From NCBI GenBank assembly GCA_003971905.1, contig RSEE01000013.1, positions 682,001 through 746,000 on the forward strand: a stretch of 64,000 nt of DNA. The letters are read 5' to 3'. A program made the translations under genes and the position numbers. Within the stretch, counting starts at the first letter, position 1. Every line of letters begins with the position of its first letter. The stretch is from Moniliella sp. 'wahieum'. Taxonomy: Eukaryota; Basidiomycota; Moniliellomycetes; Moniliellales; Moniliellaceae. The notes beneath the pieces are model-generated. The model saw nothing but the letters and a program-made list of their open reading frames with translations. It had not been told where the DNA came from and did no database searches. This document shows positions 1 to 11,300 of the stretch, piece by piece.

Positions 1-560
1 GTCTGCCTCGTCGTCAGCGACCATGTCGAGGGCAGATTTGCTCTCGGCCTCGTCGTCAGCGACCATGTCGAGGCCACAAGGGGGGGGCTCGCACCGAGCC
101 AGCTCGGGCAGGGGCGGGCGCTCGAGGTCGAGCGAGGGCTGTGTGGCAGAGGTGGCGGTACTGCGTACAGTCCAGATGGAGGCGGGAGGCGCGTGTGGAG
201 GAGCTGTAGCGGTTGGAGCCGCTGGGGCGAGGCGAGGCGTCGGTGGTGCGTGGCTCGGGGGGCAGCGGGGCGGGGCGTACATGAACGCACGCGGGTCGGT
301 GGGCGCCGGCAGCGAGGTGCGCACGGCCGAGGAGGGAGACCGAGGCTCGCGGGGGACGGGGATGGGGGACAGGCGGCGGGCGAGCGGGGCGAGCAGGGCG
401 AGCGGGGCGAGGGGGCGCGCGGGGGCGGGGCGGGCGCAGAGGCACAAGGGTGGTCCTGGGCAGGCAGGCGGGGAGACGAGGGGGCAGTGGCGGCCGAGTG
501 GAAGGACTGGTTGCTGGCGGTGGACGTGGGCCCCAGGGGAAAGAGGACAGAGGAGGCCAT
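1..560 (-). CDS. Probable 5' part of a Pro/Ser-rich protein with an acidic 14-residue repeat, running off the left edge
   Basis: I do not recognise this gene. On the minus strand an ATG at 560 opens a Pro/Ser/Ala-rich frame (MASSVLFPLGPTSTASN...) that stays open to the window edge. A second minus frame, also open to the edge, ends in two copies of LDMVADDEAESKSA. The DNA period is 42 bp (positions 6-74), exactly 14 codons, which argues that this stretch is translated. The two frames would have to be joined by an intron or a one-base length error, as happens in other genes here. Composition suggests a disordered N-terminus followed by an acidic repeat. GC-rich DNA opens long spurious frames easily, so the start is weakly supported. 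Confidence 0.33.
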   Translation of the reverse strand, partial: MASSVLFPLGPTSTASNQSFHSAATAPSSPRLPAQDHPCASAPAPPPRAPSPRSPCSPRSPAACPPSPSPASLGLPPRPCAPRCRRPPTRVRSCTPRPAAPRATHHRRLASPQRLQPLQLLHTRLPPPSGLYAVPPPLPHSPRSTSSARPCPSWLGASPPLVASTWSLTTRPRANLPSTWSLTTRQ

Positions 561-2649
561 GGCGAGGGCGGGGTGGCGGGGGGTGGTGGGCAGAGGAGGG
601 GCGATGGAGGGGGCGGGCAGGGCAGGGGAAGGTGAAGGTGCGGCTGGGCGGGAAGCGTGCCGACGCAAGGGAGGCGTGCTAGCAGCTGCAGGTACCGGCT
701 GGGCTGCCTGCCCACGTACCCGCGCCTTGTCTCTGCTGGGTTTTTTTCCGGGTGGCCCTGTGCGGCTGGGCTGCGGTGTGCGATACGCGTGATGCGTGAC
801 CCGCTGCGGCTGCCGCACACCGGCGGGGTGCGTGCGCTGGGCAGCGCCCTGGGGCACCTGTCTTGGGCGGCGTGAAACGGGGGTGAGCGTCACGCGTGGG
901 GCGGCGACGGAGACAGCAACACGGGCGCCGTGCGGGGCTGATAAAGCGCCGCCGCGTTTGCGCTTGGCTGGGCTGCGGGCGTGCATGTCACATGTCATGC
1001 ATCATGTCCGGGGCTGCTTGCAGGCGGGGGGCAGGGGGCGGGCGAGTCATGTGGTGGCTGCTATCGGCCGCCGCACAGGGGCAGTGCGCGTGCTGCGCCC
1101 TGGATGCCCCCGTGCAACGCTCAGGCACAGGCACTGGGGTGCGGTGCAGCTGTCCCGTGCGGTGCCACCCGCACCCCCAGCAGGGGCGTGCTCAGAGCCA
1201 CATGCTGTCGGCAGACGCTGCCCCCCTGCGGCCCCACTTGCGGCGCCACTACCGCTGCGGCTGCCCTGACGCCTGGCTGGCCCAAACCCCCACTCGCCAC
1301 TACCGCATGGGCATGTGCCCGCACACGTGGCCCCTCTCGTTCCCAGCCCCACGCCTCATCGCCTCATCGCCTCATCCACCCCCACCAGCGCCCTCTCCCC
1401 CGCTCGCTCGCCCCTCCGTGCTCTGACGTGTGACATGTGACATGTGATCCATTGATTCGCAACGGCGACACAATGCCATTTTCCACATTCAGATCTGGTA
1501 TCTAATCTGCATCTTCTGCATGGCCGTGGCCATGCTTTCCAGCAAAAGCTTGATCCTTGAATTTGAAATTTGATCCGCTCGCCCTCTGCATCATCCATCC
1601 ATCACCGGTCACCCGCCTCTCCATCGCAGGCAGGAGGCCAGCGCCCCAGTAATGACTGTGAGTTACCGAGTATGCCAAGAGCACGACGCTCTTCGAAGAA
1701 CTCGCTGAGTAGCCAGCGTAGTCAACTGACGTGCCTCTGCTACCATGCTACCCCATCCTGCCCGCGCCCTGTGTACTTGTCCCGCACCCACATGGCCTTG
1801 CCCACCGAGAGGGGGAAGAGAGAGGGAGAGAGGAGGAAAGACCCCGCAGTGAAAGTTTTCGGGGGCAACGTGGCGTGCTCTGCGTGAGTGTTGCGCCACA
1901 AAAAACACCTACGTGACAATGGCATCTGAATTCTGAATCGCAAGTGGCAATATTGCAATGTTTGCGCTTAGCAGCCATGTGGCCGATGGCAGAGGCATAC
2001 CACATCAGGCAGGTCCACCCCTTCCCCACACCAGCCGTCCCCAGGCCGCAGGGGGCGCTTGCGAGCATTCTCCAGATGGGCGACTCGACTTGGGGACATT
2101 GGTTGGTTGGTCGGGCAGCTGCATAGTAATAGGGAACCAATTGGAAATGGACGAGGACAGCGGGCAGTGCAGCGCAGTGCTCTGCTGCTCCTTTTCTCAT
2201 ATTTGTCCAGCGCACCGCACCCAGTCGTGTTTCCTCCATCTCTCAGACTCCTGGCTGGCTTGGTGCGCTGGCTGGGCGCCCTTTGCCTGGGAGCGTGGCT
2301 CTGCCCTTGCCCGTCCGACTGGCCCCGTCTTGGCTGTCATCTGAGATCTGACTGCTATAGTTACATACTAGTAGCACCACACACTCCACCACCACCGCAG
2401 GGTGCCCTACTATATATACTTCTGGTCCAACAAGCTTCCTCAGCGCTGAGCGCCGCTTGAAGCGGCCCCTTGGCGCTCCCTACCCCAGCCCCTACCCGCC
2501 CTACAACTTGATACACCGCCGGTGGAGGCCCACCAGCAAAACGCAACACAGCCCCATAATCCTCATGCACCACACCCTCTCGAGAGCCGCCACCCTTCTG
2601 CCTGCCAATCCTTCTCTCTCCCTCTCGCCCGCCATTCGCCCCCGGGAGC
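561..2649. other. Intergenic, GC-rich, no convincing gene
   Basis: About 2.1 kb between the left-edge gene and the F-BAR candidate. The left half is very G-rich on the plus strand. Positions 1429-1450 hold a short ACATGT heptamer array. All open frames here are low complexity and mutually overlapping. A TATA-like run lies at 2411-2419, upstream of the next gene. Confidence 0.6.
2411..2419 (+). promoter_or_regulatory. TATA-like element upstream of the F-BAR candidate
   Basis: TATATATAC stands in otherwise GC-rich DNA about 230 bp before the ATG at 2650. That distance is long for a fungal core promoter but possible with a leader. Composition and position are the only evidence. Confidence 0.25.
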
Positions 2650-4100
2650 ATGCTGGCCAGCAGCGCTACTGTCCGGCCCAGCGCACCTGGCGACGCTCGT
2701 TGCCTTTGTGCGCGAATACAGCGCCCTGGAACAAGACTATGCCGCCTCGCTCGCCCGTGTCGTCAGCGCTACCGCCCCATCTTGGCCCGCACCACCGCTG
2801 GTCCCTCGAGCCACCAATTGCCCCTGGCGCTAGCCCAGGCCGCAGAGGCGCACAGGCACTGCACACTGCCCTCACAGACGAGGTACAGCTCATCTCTCGC
2901 TCCGGCAATTTTCGAGCCCGCCCGGCCCTGTTCCAGCGCGCCTGTGATGCTGTTCAAGTCGCATCCCAACGAGCTGCCCGTAGCCATTTGGCAGCCCTGC
3001 TTGCGGCCGATACATCCGCTTCGAATGATACGCCACCCATTGCGCCCCTTGCCGCCACCTCACCGGTGCCTCCTCCGCCATACGTCGAACCTGCCCAGCG
3101 TCCAGCCGTGGTGGACGACAAGACAGAGCAGCTACTCTCTTCTTCCCTCCGGGACCTTCCGGCGGCCTTCCCCCACAGTTCCCGTACCTGCCTTACCTCT
3201 GCTCCACCATCTTGCTCGTTGTCCCGCCCGCCCAGCCACGCATCGACCACGGTCGACCTTCACGATCCCACCTCGCTCTCGGCCCGATCCTCCGTGTCGC
3301 ACCGGCACAGACTGCGCGCGACGCTATCCTCTTTGTCGCTTAGCTCGGGCGCGGAAGGCGCCGCGAGCGGGTCTCTCAAGTCGGCCTTGCAGGTAGCTTG
3401 GGTATGGGAAAAGGCCGCGCGGACCGTTCGCCGGCTGCAGCAGGGTCAGCTACCGCCCCCCCCACAGCGGCAGGCCGGGCAATCCTAGCTACCTCCTCCA
3501 CGTCCACGTCTACCTCTACCTGCGCTGCTCCTTTCCGGACGGAGGGGCGGTGCATGGGCTTCGACGGACGCGTACGCTGGACCTTCTTTTACCGAAGAGA
3601 AAACGCGTCGGCCAGGCCACTTGACCACGGCCTCGACCTCGACCTCAGCCTCGACTTCGTCCCTCGGCAGCAGTTCTTTATCGGAGAGTGGGCGCGCGTA
3701 CGACGGCCGAAGCGAGCTGCGATCGAGCGGGTGAGAGTGGGTGGGGGGAAGGCGTCGTGCAGCAGGACACGTTACGCCAGCTGTACCGCACCCCTGGCAC
3801 AGGGTCGATCGAGACGCTACTTGGGCGTACCAAGGGACCTGGACAGGCAAAGGACGTACGAACCGTCATGTGCTGGCCAATAGCGTGCGTGGTGCGGGTG
3901 GTGAGGTGGGTGAACTGGGATGTTCGACCGCCACCGTACGTTCAGCGCAAGACAAAAAAGGAGGTTCCCACTACCGACGAAGCTCGTCGCTCCTTGGTAC
4001 CACCTTGGCCGGTGGTGCCAGTTCAGGTGTAGATGCAGCCACTGCGGTCCCGCCTCCCCAGCCTACGTTTCACGGAAGTGAGTTTCCCCTCCGGGACTAA
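2650..4100 (+). CDS. Candidate F-BAR domain protein, frame broken
   Basis: The strongest stretch is LATLVAFVREYSALEQDYAA (about 2687-2746), which resembles the F-BAR core signature (FxxxRAxIExxYAxxLxxLA). It is followed in other plus frames by LARTTAGPSSHQLPLALAQA and ALHTALTDEVQLISRSGNFR, which look like the next helices of the coiled-coil BAR body. Downstream is a Ser/Pro/Thr-rich tail. F-BAR proteins bind and bend the plasma membrane at the cytokinetic ring or endocytic patches. No SH3 or RhoGAP domain could be read, so the subfamily (Imp2/Cdc15, Bzz1, Rgd1) is open. At least two frame switches lack clear introns. The ATG at 2650 was chosen because it lies just before the helix. The 3' end is uncertain; Ser-rich frames continue to about 4441. 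Confidence 0.4.
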
Positions 4101-5803
4101 GCCGAAGCGCCACGCCAAAGTACGTGGGCAACCTAGTGTGCCGCAAGTGGGCAAGAAGCGCAGTTGCGACGTCCCTGGGCTGGCGTCGTCCAGTATCAGT
4201 TTATTTGGATTGGCTACGAAGCAGTTGTCCGACCCGTCCCAGTCCCCTTCTTCTGCTCATCCGTCCCCTTCTCTCACATTCTCATTTGCATTCTCCTTCG
4301 CATTCGCATTCGCCTTCTCAATCGCATTCACCTTTTGATTCTCACTGGGCCGCAAGTGACCCGGGGGTTGCGCCGGGTGCCTCGTCGCGAAGCACAAGTC
4401 CCAGACCCACAAGGTGGGGCACTTCGTACGTGATCTACTGATCTAATGGGTGGTGTTCTGTGGTGCGAGACAGACGTGGGCTGGGCTAACGCTACCATGT
4501 GCGTGTGTGTGTTTGTGTGTGTGGCAACGATCTTGTCGACCACATCTTCTCTTCTGGTACTACTAGTAGCTTGGCTGCCGAAGAGTCCCATGGAGCGTGC
4601 GGGGCGGGTGGCCCGACTGTGCCAGCGGGGTTGTCCTCTGACCTTACGCACGCTTCTCCTCCTCCTCTCCATCCCATTCCCATTCCCATTCCCGTTCCCG
4701 CGCTCCACCACCGCTTCATCCGTGTTGCGCTAAAAATCGGGGTTAATCTGGGTTGCATACATGCATTTGGAGGGAAAGCGGCACATCGTCGTTTCCTATA
4801 CTTCTACCCTCTTCTTTATTATACCTCTACCCTCCTCTCTCTCTCTTCTCTCTCGTCCTCTTCTCTATCAACGTGCACATTCTCTATGGTTCGGGTATTA
4901 TCCGTTGCTCTGTTTGACTCTTTAACTTGCATCCGCCCGCCTCCCCGCCCCACCCCTCCTCTCTATTACCTCTTTTTCCATGTGTAGGGTGCTTGCTCCA
5001 TGAAGGCTAAGGGTATACCCCTGCATCTTTTTGTTTTGGTTTCTGTTCTTTCGGTGTACGGGCGTCCCCTCTCTCTACACGGTTTCTCTCACTTTGCAAC
5101 ACTTTGGTTCGCGCGTTGTGTCTCTCCTTTGTCTCCTTGATGGGTTGTGGCTGGTCCACGGCCCACGGCCCACGGCCCACGGTCCCCAGCTTAGACAACC
5201 CGGTTGATTTGAAATGGCAAACCTCCATTCTCCGCTCCACTCCACACCCTCCTTGCCCAGTTGAAATGCTGATCACGATGAGTCCCTGCTTGAAGCTTGA
5301 AGCTTGGAGATGGAAGTAGGAGTTGGGGAGTCGAGCGGGGAGCTGGGCAGGATATCCCACGATGTGCCAAGCGAGTACATAGCTTGGCCCTCAGCGGCTG
5401 AGGCTCAGAGCATGTGGCCTGGTGCGAGGCTGAGGGTGCGGAGGACCCGGCGGACGGGCGGTCTGCCGCGCCCATTCCGCCCGTTCCGGCGCGCACGGAC
5501 CCCCGCCACCGGCCCAAGCCAATACAATACCAATAGCGAGCTCCCTCCTCGGCCTTGGGGAGGAGGGTTAACGGCTGCGCCCTGCTGCGCCCTGCCCTCG
5601 TCGCAATGCACCGGGGATAAGCACCTAACGCCCGCTGCTGTGGTGCTGATGCATGATGAGCTTCCCATTGCTGCGCTGCTTTCTGGCCCCACTTGCACCT
5701 CTCCCCCGCACCCTCCGTCCCTTTCTCCTTCCCCTCCTCACACCACCTACACCACCCACTCCACCCACTCCACCCACTCCACCCACCCACCCACTCACCC
5801 AGC
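4101..5803. other. Intergenic with several short tandem repeats
   Basis: This holds the 3' tail of the F-BAR locus and the leader of the amine oxidase. Visible repeats are CATTCG/CATTCC-type hexamers (about 4260-4330 and 4669-4697), a GT run (4500-4520), a CACGGCCC octamer array (5159-5186), AAGCTT heptamers (5289-5306) and CCACCCACT nonamers (5753-5800). I see no supported gene. Confidence 0.6.
5753..5800 (+). repeat. CCACCCACT nonamer array in the polyamine oxidase leader
   Basis: About five imperfect copies of a C-rich 9-mer end three bases before the ATG at 5804. The array lies in the 5' leader or core promoter and is pyrimidine-rich apart from its A residues. Confidence 0.75.
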
Positions 5804-7431
5804 ATGGCCGACGTACTTGTGATTGGATCTGGCTGGGCCGGGACGTACGCGAGCCTTCTGCTTGCGCAGCAGGGCAAGAAGGTGGTTGTGCTGGAAGCGC
5901 GGGACCGGCTGGGTGGGCGTATGTTCACTCATACCTGGACGCCCGAGAGCATTACCTTCTGACCCTGGGGTGCGGAGCGCGCGCACCGCGCCCCTCGGCC
6001 CCAGTGGCGTACAGCACTCGATTGATCTTGGTGGCGCTTGGGCTCATGGGTTCCACGAAGGCTCCCCCTGTTCAAGTTGGCCGCTCAGTACCAAGCGCCG
6101 ATCGAGGTGGCCAAACCAACGGCTGCCAAGATAGTTGCCCCCCAAGGTACGTTGAATTGTCTGTATTCTCTTTTCTTTTTCTCTCCCTCCCGTCTTTTGG
6201 CTCTGTGCGACACAGGCGAGGCGGGGGGAGGCTGGGACGACGCGTGCAGGCTGAAGGGTGAACTGACATGTGGTCGGTGGGGCAGGTGTGTTGGACGATG
6301 AGGTGAGGTAGCGGCTCGGTTGCAAGGCAACCTGGGTGCGGCGCAAGCCGCAGCGAGGCGGTAGCATCTGACACGCCATCGGGCGCATCGGCCACTGGTC
6401 ATGGCATCGTTTCTACTTGGAACCGAGTCACCTCTCTACACGGGTCTGGCGGGGGAGGAGAAAACAATGGGCGTGTGACCTGGCGCGTTTGATGCAGGTA
6501 GGTCTGGGGATCCCACTGGAAGAAGCAGCGCTCAAGTGGACTGGGTACGAGAAGAATTTCGCCGGGACGGACGGGACGCCCGTGGGTGGGTTCCAGGTCC
6601 TGCATGGCAAGTTGGTCGAGCATGCGAAAGCGTTGGGGGTTGAGTTCCGCACAGGCGAGGAAGTGACCAAGATTAGTTTGGTGCAAGAAGGTCCAGCTGT
6701 GTCCGAGGTGCATGTGACAACGGTCAGGGAACGTATACGGCACCCTCAGTGTTGGTACCATCCATTGCGTTGTCTTAACGTGGCGCCGCAGCTGGTTTGA
6801 GCCCAAGTTGCCCGAACGTCGGCAGCAGCTCATTAGCCAGACCAAGGTCGGCACCCTCAACAAGATTTTCCTGAATTACCAGCAGCCGTGGTGGCCTTAC
6901 CCCGAGGCAGGCACGTTCATTGTTCTGCCCACTGCGCATGGCCCGTGGGGCTACGTCAGTGGAAGGGTGTTGTCACATGCGACTGCGCTTGTGCTGTCCC
7001 AGTCGGCGCCTTCGGGCCTGGCCGACCGCACGCCTTCACTCTTTATCCTCGTTGGCGCCGAGCACGGCAAGGCACTGGAACAATTCGATCTTGCCACCCT
7101 GACCGCTGGTGCGCACACGTACTTTGCCAAGCGACTTGCTGGACCCACCGCTGCTCGTCCATCCCTCCCCCGGTACACTCTTTCCGTTCCGCATGGACCT
7201 CCCACCCGTTCACACGCGGCGCTACCACCACGCCCATCGTGCTCGGATCCGGCTCGCCACTTGACTTCACGAGCTCGGCCGATCCCTCTGGGGTGGCGCT
7301 CTGGGCTTTGCCGGCGAACACACCGATATCGATCACCACGGCTCGATTGCCGGGGCGTGCTGAGTGGCGAGCGGGAGGCCAAGCGCCTGGGCTCCTTCTT
7401 TGAGGTGCGCGCGTTGCACCAGAAACTGTGA
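5804..7431 (+). CDS. Flavin-containing polyamine oxidase
   Basis: FAD-dependent amine oxidase, probably acting on (acetyl)spermine or spermidine. The N-terminus MADVLVIGSGWAGTYASLLL holds the dinucleotide-binding GxGxxG, followed by VVVLEARDRLGGRMFTHTW (ExRxRxGGR signature). SIDLGGAWAHGFHEGSP matches the conserved DLGGxWxHG region. Middle pieces include PLEEAALKWTGYEKNF and VLHGKLVEHAKALGVEF. LNKIFLNYQQPWWP and LWFAGEHTDIDHHGSIAGAV (flavin-contacting C-terminal motif) complete the fold. A GTACGT donor follows IVAPQ near 6149 and a small exon VLDDE near 6286-6302 ends in GTGAGG; exon borders between 6150 and 6500 are tentative. Several one-base frame switches occur, for example after HEGSP where a C-run is one base short. 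The total of about 500 codons fits the family. Ornithine decarboxylase 14 kb away serves the same pathway. Confidence 0.86.
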
Positions 7432-7988
7432 TTGAGATTGTGCATCATGCATTATGCACATCATGAATCATGCACATGAAGGAGTGTGGGCGCCACTCGC
7501 CTCTCGTTTCATGCTTCTCGCTTCTCGCTTCGCTTCTCGCTTCTCGCTTCTGCTTTCTCGTTTCTCGTTTCACTCACTTCACTTCGGGGCGCTGCCTTGT
7601 CTCTCTGCTCCCGGGGTTAAGGAGGGCCTCTCTTGTCCCCCCCTGGTGTTTGCTTTGGCGAGGCCAGATGTGTGATGCATGCCCTGTCGCCCCCATGAGC
7701 GCCTACATCGCTAGCGAGTCGACGGATAGATAGGTGCCGGTCAGTTGCAGACAGAAGAGTACGCCAATATTGGATGGAACACTGGGGACGTTGCAGGACA
7801 GGCCAGCAGGCGCTCAACATGCCCCCACACTCCGTACCCCGCGCTCGCTCGAGTATTGAACGAACGTTAAACGTCAAACCCCCTACTATAGCAGGCCCCC
7901 TGCTCTCGAAGCGACCGGTTAATATTAATTGAGTGGATCAGGTGATCGCAATGCGGTGAACAAAAAAGAAACAAAAAGAAAAAAAGAG
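7432..7988. other. Intergenic between polyamine oxidase and tRNA-Met
   Basis: A T-rich stretch with a CTTCTCG-like heptamer array (about 7511-7570) lies just 3' of the oxidase stop and is probably in its 3' UTR. The A-rich block 7959-7987 is the Pol III terminator (T-runs on the minus strand) of the tRNA gene. No gene is seen. Confidence 0.6.
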
Positions 7989-8072
7989 TAGCTACCGTCG
8001 GTCTTGATCCGACGACCTGTGGGTCACAAGAGTAATATGAGCCCACCGCTCTTCCGCCTGAGCTAGGTAGCT
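7989..8072 (-). tRNA. tRNA-Met(CAT), elongator, with 11-nt intron
   Basis: Read on the minus strand, the acceptor stem AGCTACC/GGTAGCT pairs perfectly over 7 bp, with discriminator A. The D-arm is GCTC...GAGC, the anticodon stem GTGGG/CCCAC, the variable loop AGGTC and the T-stem GTCGG/CCGAC. The anticodon loop reads CTCATA, then an 11-nt insert TTACTCTTGTG, then A. Removing the insert after position 37 gives the 7-nt loop CTCATAA with anticodon CAT. The GG in the D-loop and the general layout match elongator rather than initiator tRNA-Met. T-runs follow on the minus strand. The structure was found by hand folding. Confidence 0.88.
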
Positions 8073-8319
8073 GCTACATTCAAGCAGTCTCAATACGTGA
8101 GGACATATCCACGAGGCGTCCAACTGTCCTTTATAGCTAGAGCGTACTGTCTCTTTCTCGATCCTATCGCTCATCAATCCACCAATCCACCAATCATCCT
8201 CGCTCCTCTACCTATCCTACCACATCCAGGAGCACCTTGCCGTACATGGTGCAGAGAGTATCCCATTCCTACGCCGCACACATCGGTCCTGCGATAAAAT
8301 ACCCAAGACACACACAAGG

Positions 8320-11300
8320 CTACGGCGCCATCTCCGGCCCTGGATCCCCTTCTGGTTCCGGCTCTGGGACCTGGGACTCCAGCACTCCATCTGCCGCGTG
8401 CGATGCAAGAGGGGCTTGGTCCATCTCTGAGTCCAGCTCTAAGTCCAGCCCTGGGCCCTGCGCCCCCTGCGCCCCCTGCGGCACCGCGTGCGAAGCAAGA
8501 GAGGTGGTGGGGAGGGGGCTAGTGAACGGGACCCAGCTGCGTGCTGGTCGCGTGTTCGACGATGAATGCGCTGACCCGAGCTCGAGGTCGGGTCGGGGCA
8601 GCGGAGCGGACGCGGCTAGGTCCGGGTTGAGTTCCGTGAGCATTTGGATGCCATGGTCATTGGGTCGCGATCTGTCCCCCCAGCGAGAGGATTTGACTGG
8701 GCCACTGAGCCTGGTATAGGTCCTGCCGTTGAGCGTGGTCCTGACATGGACATGGACATTGACATGGACGTTGGCGTTGACGTGGACCTGAAGTGGACGT
8801 GGACAGGGACGTGGATACGTGGCGCGATTGTCGCCGGTCGCGTCGGTGGCGACGCGAGACGACCGAGTTTGTTGCAACGATTGCAGTACGTCGTCGAGCA
8901 AATGTTGACTGACTGGCATCATGGGCGTCGTGGGCATGGGCATCGGCACGCTGGGTCTTAGCTAAGGTCAATTGACGCGGCGTTCTTCCTCGGCCTGTTG
9001 TCGGCGCGTAGTTCAGCTTGAGGGCTTGGCGCTAGGACCGCATTGTCCTGTTGGCACTTGCGATAGGCCGTGACGAATTCGCGAAAGATGCCGAAAAAGT
9101 CCTGGACGGATGCTATTCGGGCCAAGTGAGCTGAGGGGTGGACACTTGGTCCCGAGGGTAGCGCTCTCGCCGTAAAACGCCAGGCGTCCGCATACATTCG
9201 TTCCGTCTGCTCCAGCTGGTCCATCTGCCGACGAACCTGTGCCTCGGCGACGATTTGAGGAAAGGCAGCATCAGCTGGGCATACGGGTCGTGCAAGTTGG
9301 CCTCGTCTTGGTTCATAATCGTTGTCAGCTCCTTGCGCCGGATACCTACATTGGACCGGAGCTGGGCGAGATCCTTGCGGAGCTCAGTGAGTTGCACTGT
9401 ATAGTTGGTCAGCGTTATGGCGAGCAAGGAAAGGAGAGCAAATGGGATGGGGATAGGACGTACCTCGGCAGGCGGCAGCAGGAGGAGCAAGTTCCTGTAA
9501 GAATTGTTCCACCTCGGGGAAGAGGGAGGCAACGGTTCGCTGGATAAAGTGCAACAATGTCGTCCCATCCGACGACTTGGTATCCACCAGCTTGTTGATC
9601 GATGATACACGGAACCCGTATGCTGCGCCTGGAAGCCACGGGCGTTCATAAAGTTACCCACGACAAGGATAATGTTGAGCAGCCGTGCAAAGTTTTCGGC
9701 ATGGAGCAACGCATCCGCTCCGTCCCGCACTCCACGACAGCCTTCCTGGATCGGTCCTAGCGCCTCGATCCATTGCACTTTCAACAAAAGACCTTGCACC
9801 TTGGCCTTGAGGAACGGTACGCTCATCAGCCGTACCACCAATTGGTCAGCCGGGTGAAGCGTAGCCAGTTGGTCTGGTGATGCGTTGCGATACTCGCCCA
9901 ACTTGCCTTTCACCTCGCTTTCTGGATAGTTGGCCAACAGTTCTCCCAAAAGAGTCTCGTCCATCACCACCTCCTCGCATTGCGCAATGGCCTCCGTCAC
10001 CTCCTCTGGACGAGCCAACTTGGCCTGCGGATCCGCACTCTTCATCTCCGCAACACCATCTCCATTCTCTGTCGCACCACGAGGGGGAGGAACGATTGTG
10101 GCGCATCTGCTCGCTGCGATGGCTTGACAATCTTGCGTGCCACTTGGGCCTTGAACCTTCCTCCATCTCCTTGAACGTACCAGCACCACGCAGACGCGCC
10201 GCCGTCTCCTGCTCGTCCAGCGTTGCCTTTCCCCAAACCGTATCTGCCGTCTGTTGCATTCCCAACTTGTCCCACATCAGCTGCTTGAGCTTCAGTGATG
10301 CCATCTCTGTCACCGGCTTGCGGTTCTGTAGCCCCGCCATTGTCGTCAAAGATAATCCTGGGGGAGGGGGGGCAGCTGGCACGCCAGCCCCCGGCGGTGG
10401 AGGGGGAGGGGAGGGGCCTGCAACCCGGTGGCGGGAGGGCTGGAGGTGCTGGAGGTGCAGGAGGCGCAGGAGGCGCAGGAGGAGGAGGAGGGGGAGGTGG
10501 TGAGCCCGGTGCATTCGGGGATTGGGGTGGAGGTGGAGGTGGAGGCGGAGGCGGCGGTGGAGGTGGAGGTGGGGGTGAAGTGGAGTATCACCAGGTCCAG
10601 CCGAAGAGGGAGGAGGCGGAGGAGGAGGCGGAGGCGGAGGAGGAGGGGGCGGAGGAGAAGGCAGAGCTTCCGGTTCGGTTGGAAGGAGGGACGCGGATGG
10701 TGCTGGTGCAGCGTCATCGTGGGCAGGGGAGGTATCAGAAGGCCGCATCTCCTTTGTGTAGCGTCGCACTTGGCGCGATCCCACTTGGGCTTTGATTTTG
10801 GCTTTGGGTCGTGGGGGAGTCGGAGGTACGAGGCGGGGAAAAGGTGGTGGGTCCGGGTGGGAAGCAGGGAGGCGCGAGGGCAGCCCGTCAATGTGGGAAG
10901 GAGGGGGCTGAGGCAAGGGACGGAAGACGGAGAGAGAAAGTGGCTTGGCTTTGGCCCCCGCGCACGTCGACGGAGGGGCCCAGGTTGCCTGCATGTGCAT
11001 CCGTGCTGCGGCAAAGGACGCCGGCGGGGACGAAGGGGAGGGCATGATGTCATGTTCGTATTCGTGTTCATGTTCGTGGTCGTGTTCGTGGTCGTGTTCC
11101 TGTCCGTCCTCTGGGATCGGCGCGACGGGGACGGGAGACCGGGCAGGGTCGAGTGGACGGACAGGCAACTTATCGGGTCCGCGGGACCTGCGACGCGTAG
11201 CACCCGACCGTTCGATCTTTGCGATGGTAGACCGACATTGGAGCGTCTTTTCCAACTGGGCCACCATGGCCTTACGATCCACCTGAGGTTCTGGTCCGTC

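Noticed and set aside
56-820. Long minus-strand Pro-rich open frame
   Set aside because: All frames are open in this GC-rich stretch, the translation is pure low complexity, and the frame stops just where another frame begins the acidic in-frame repeat.
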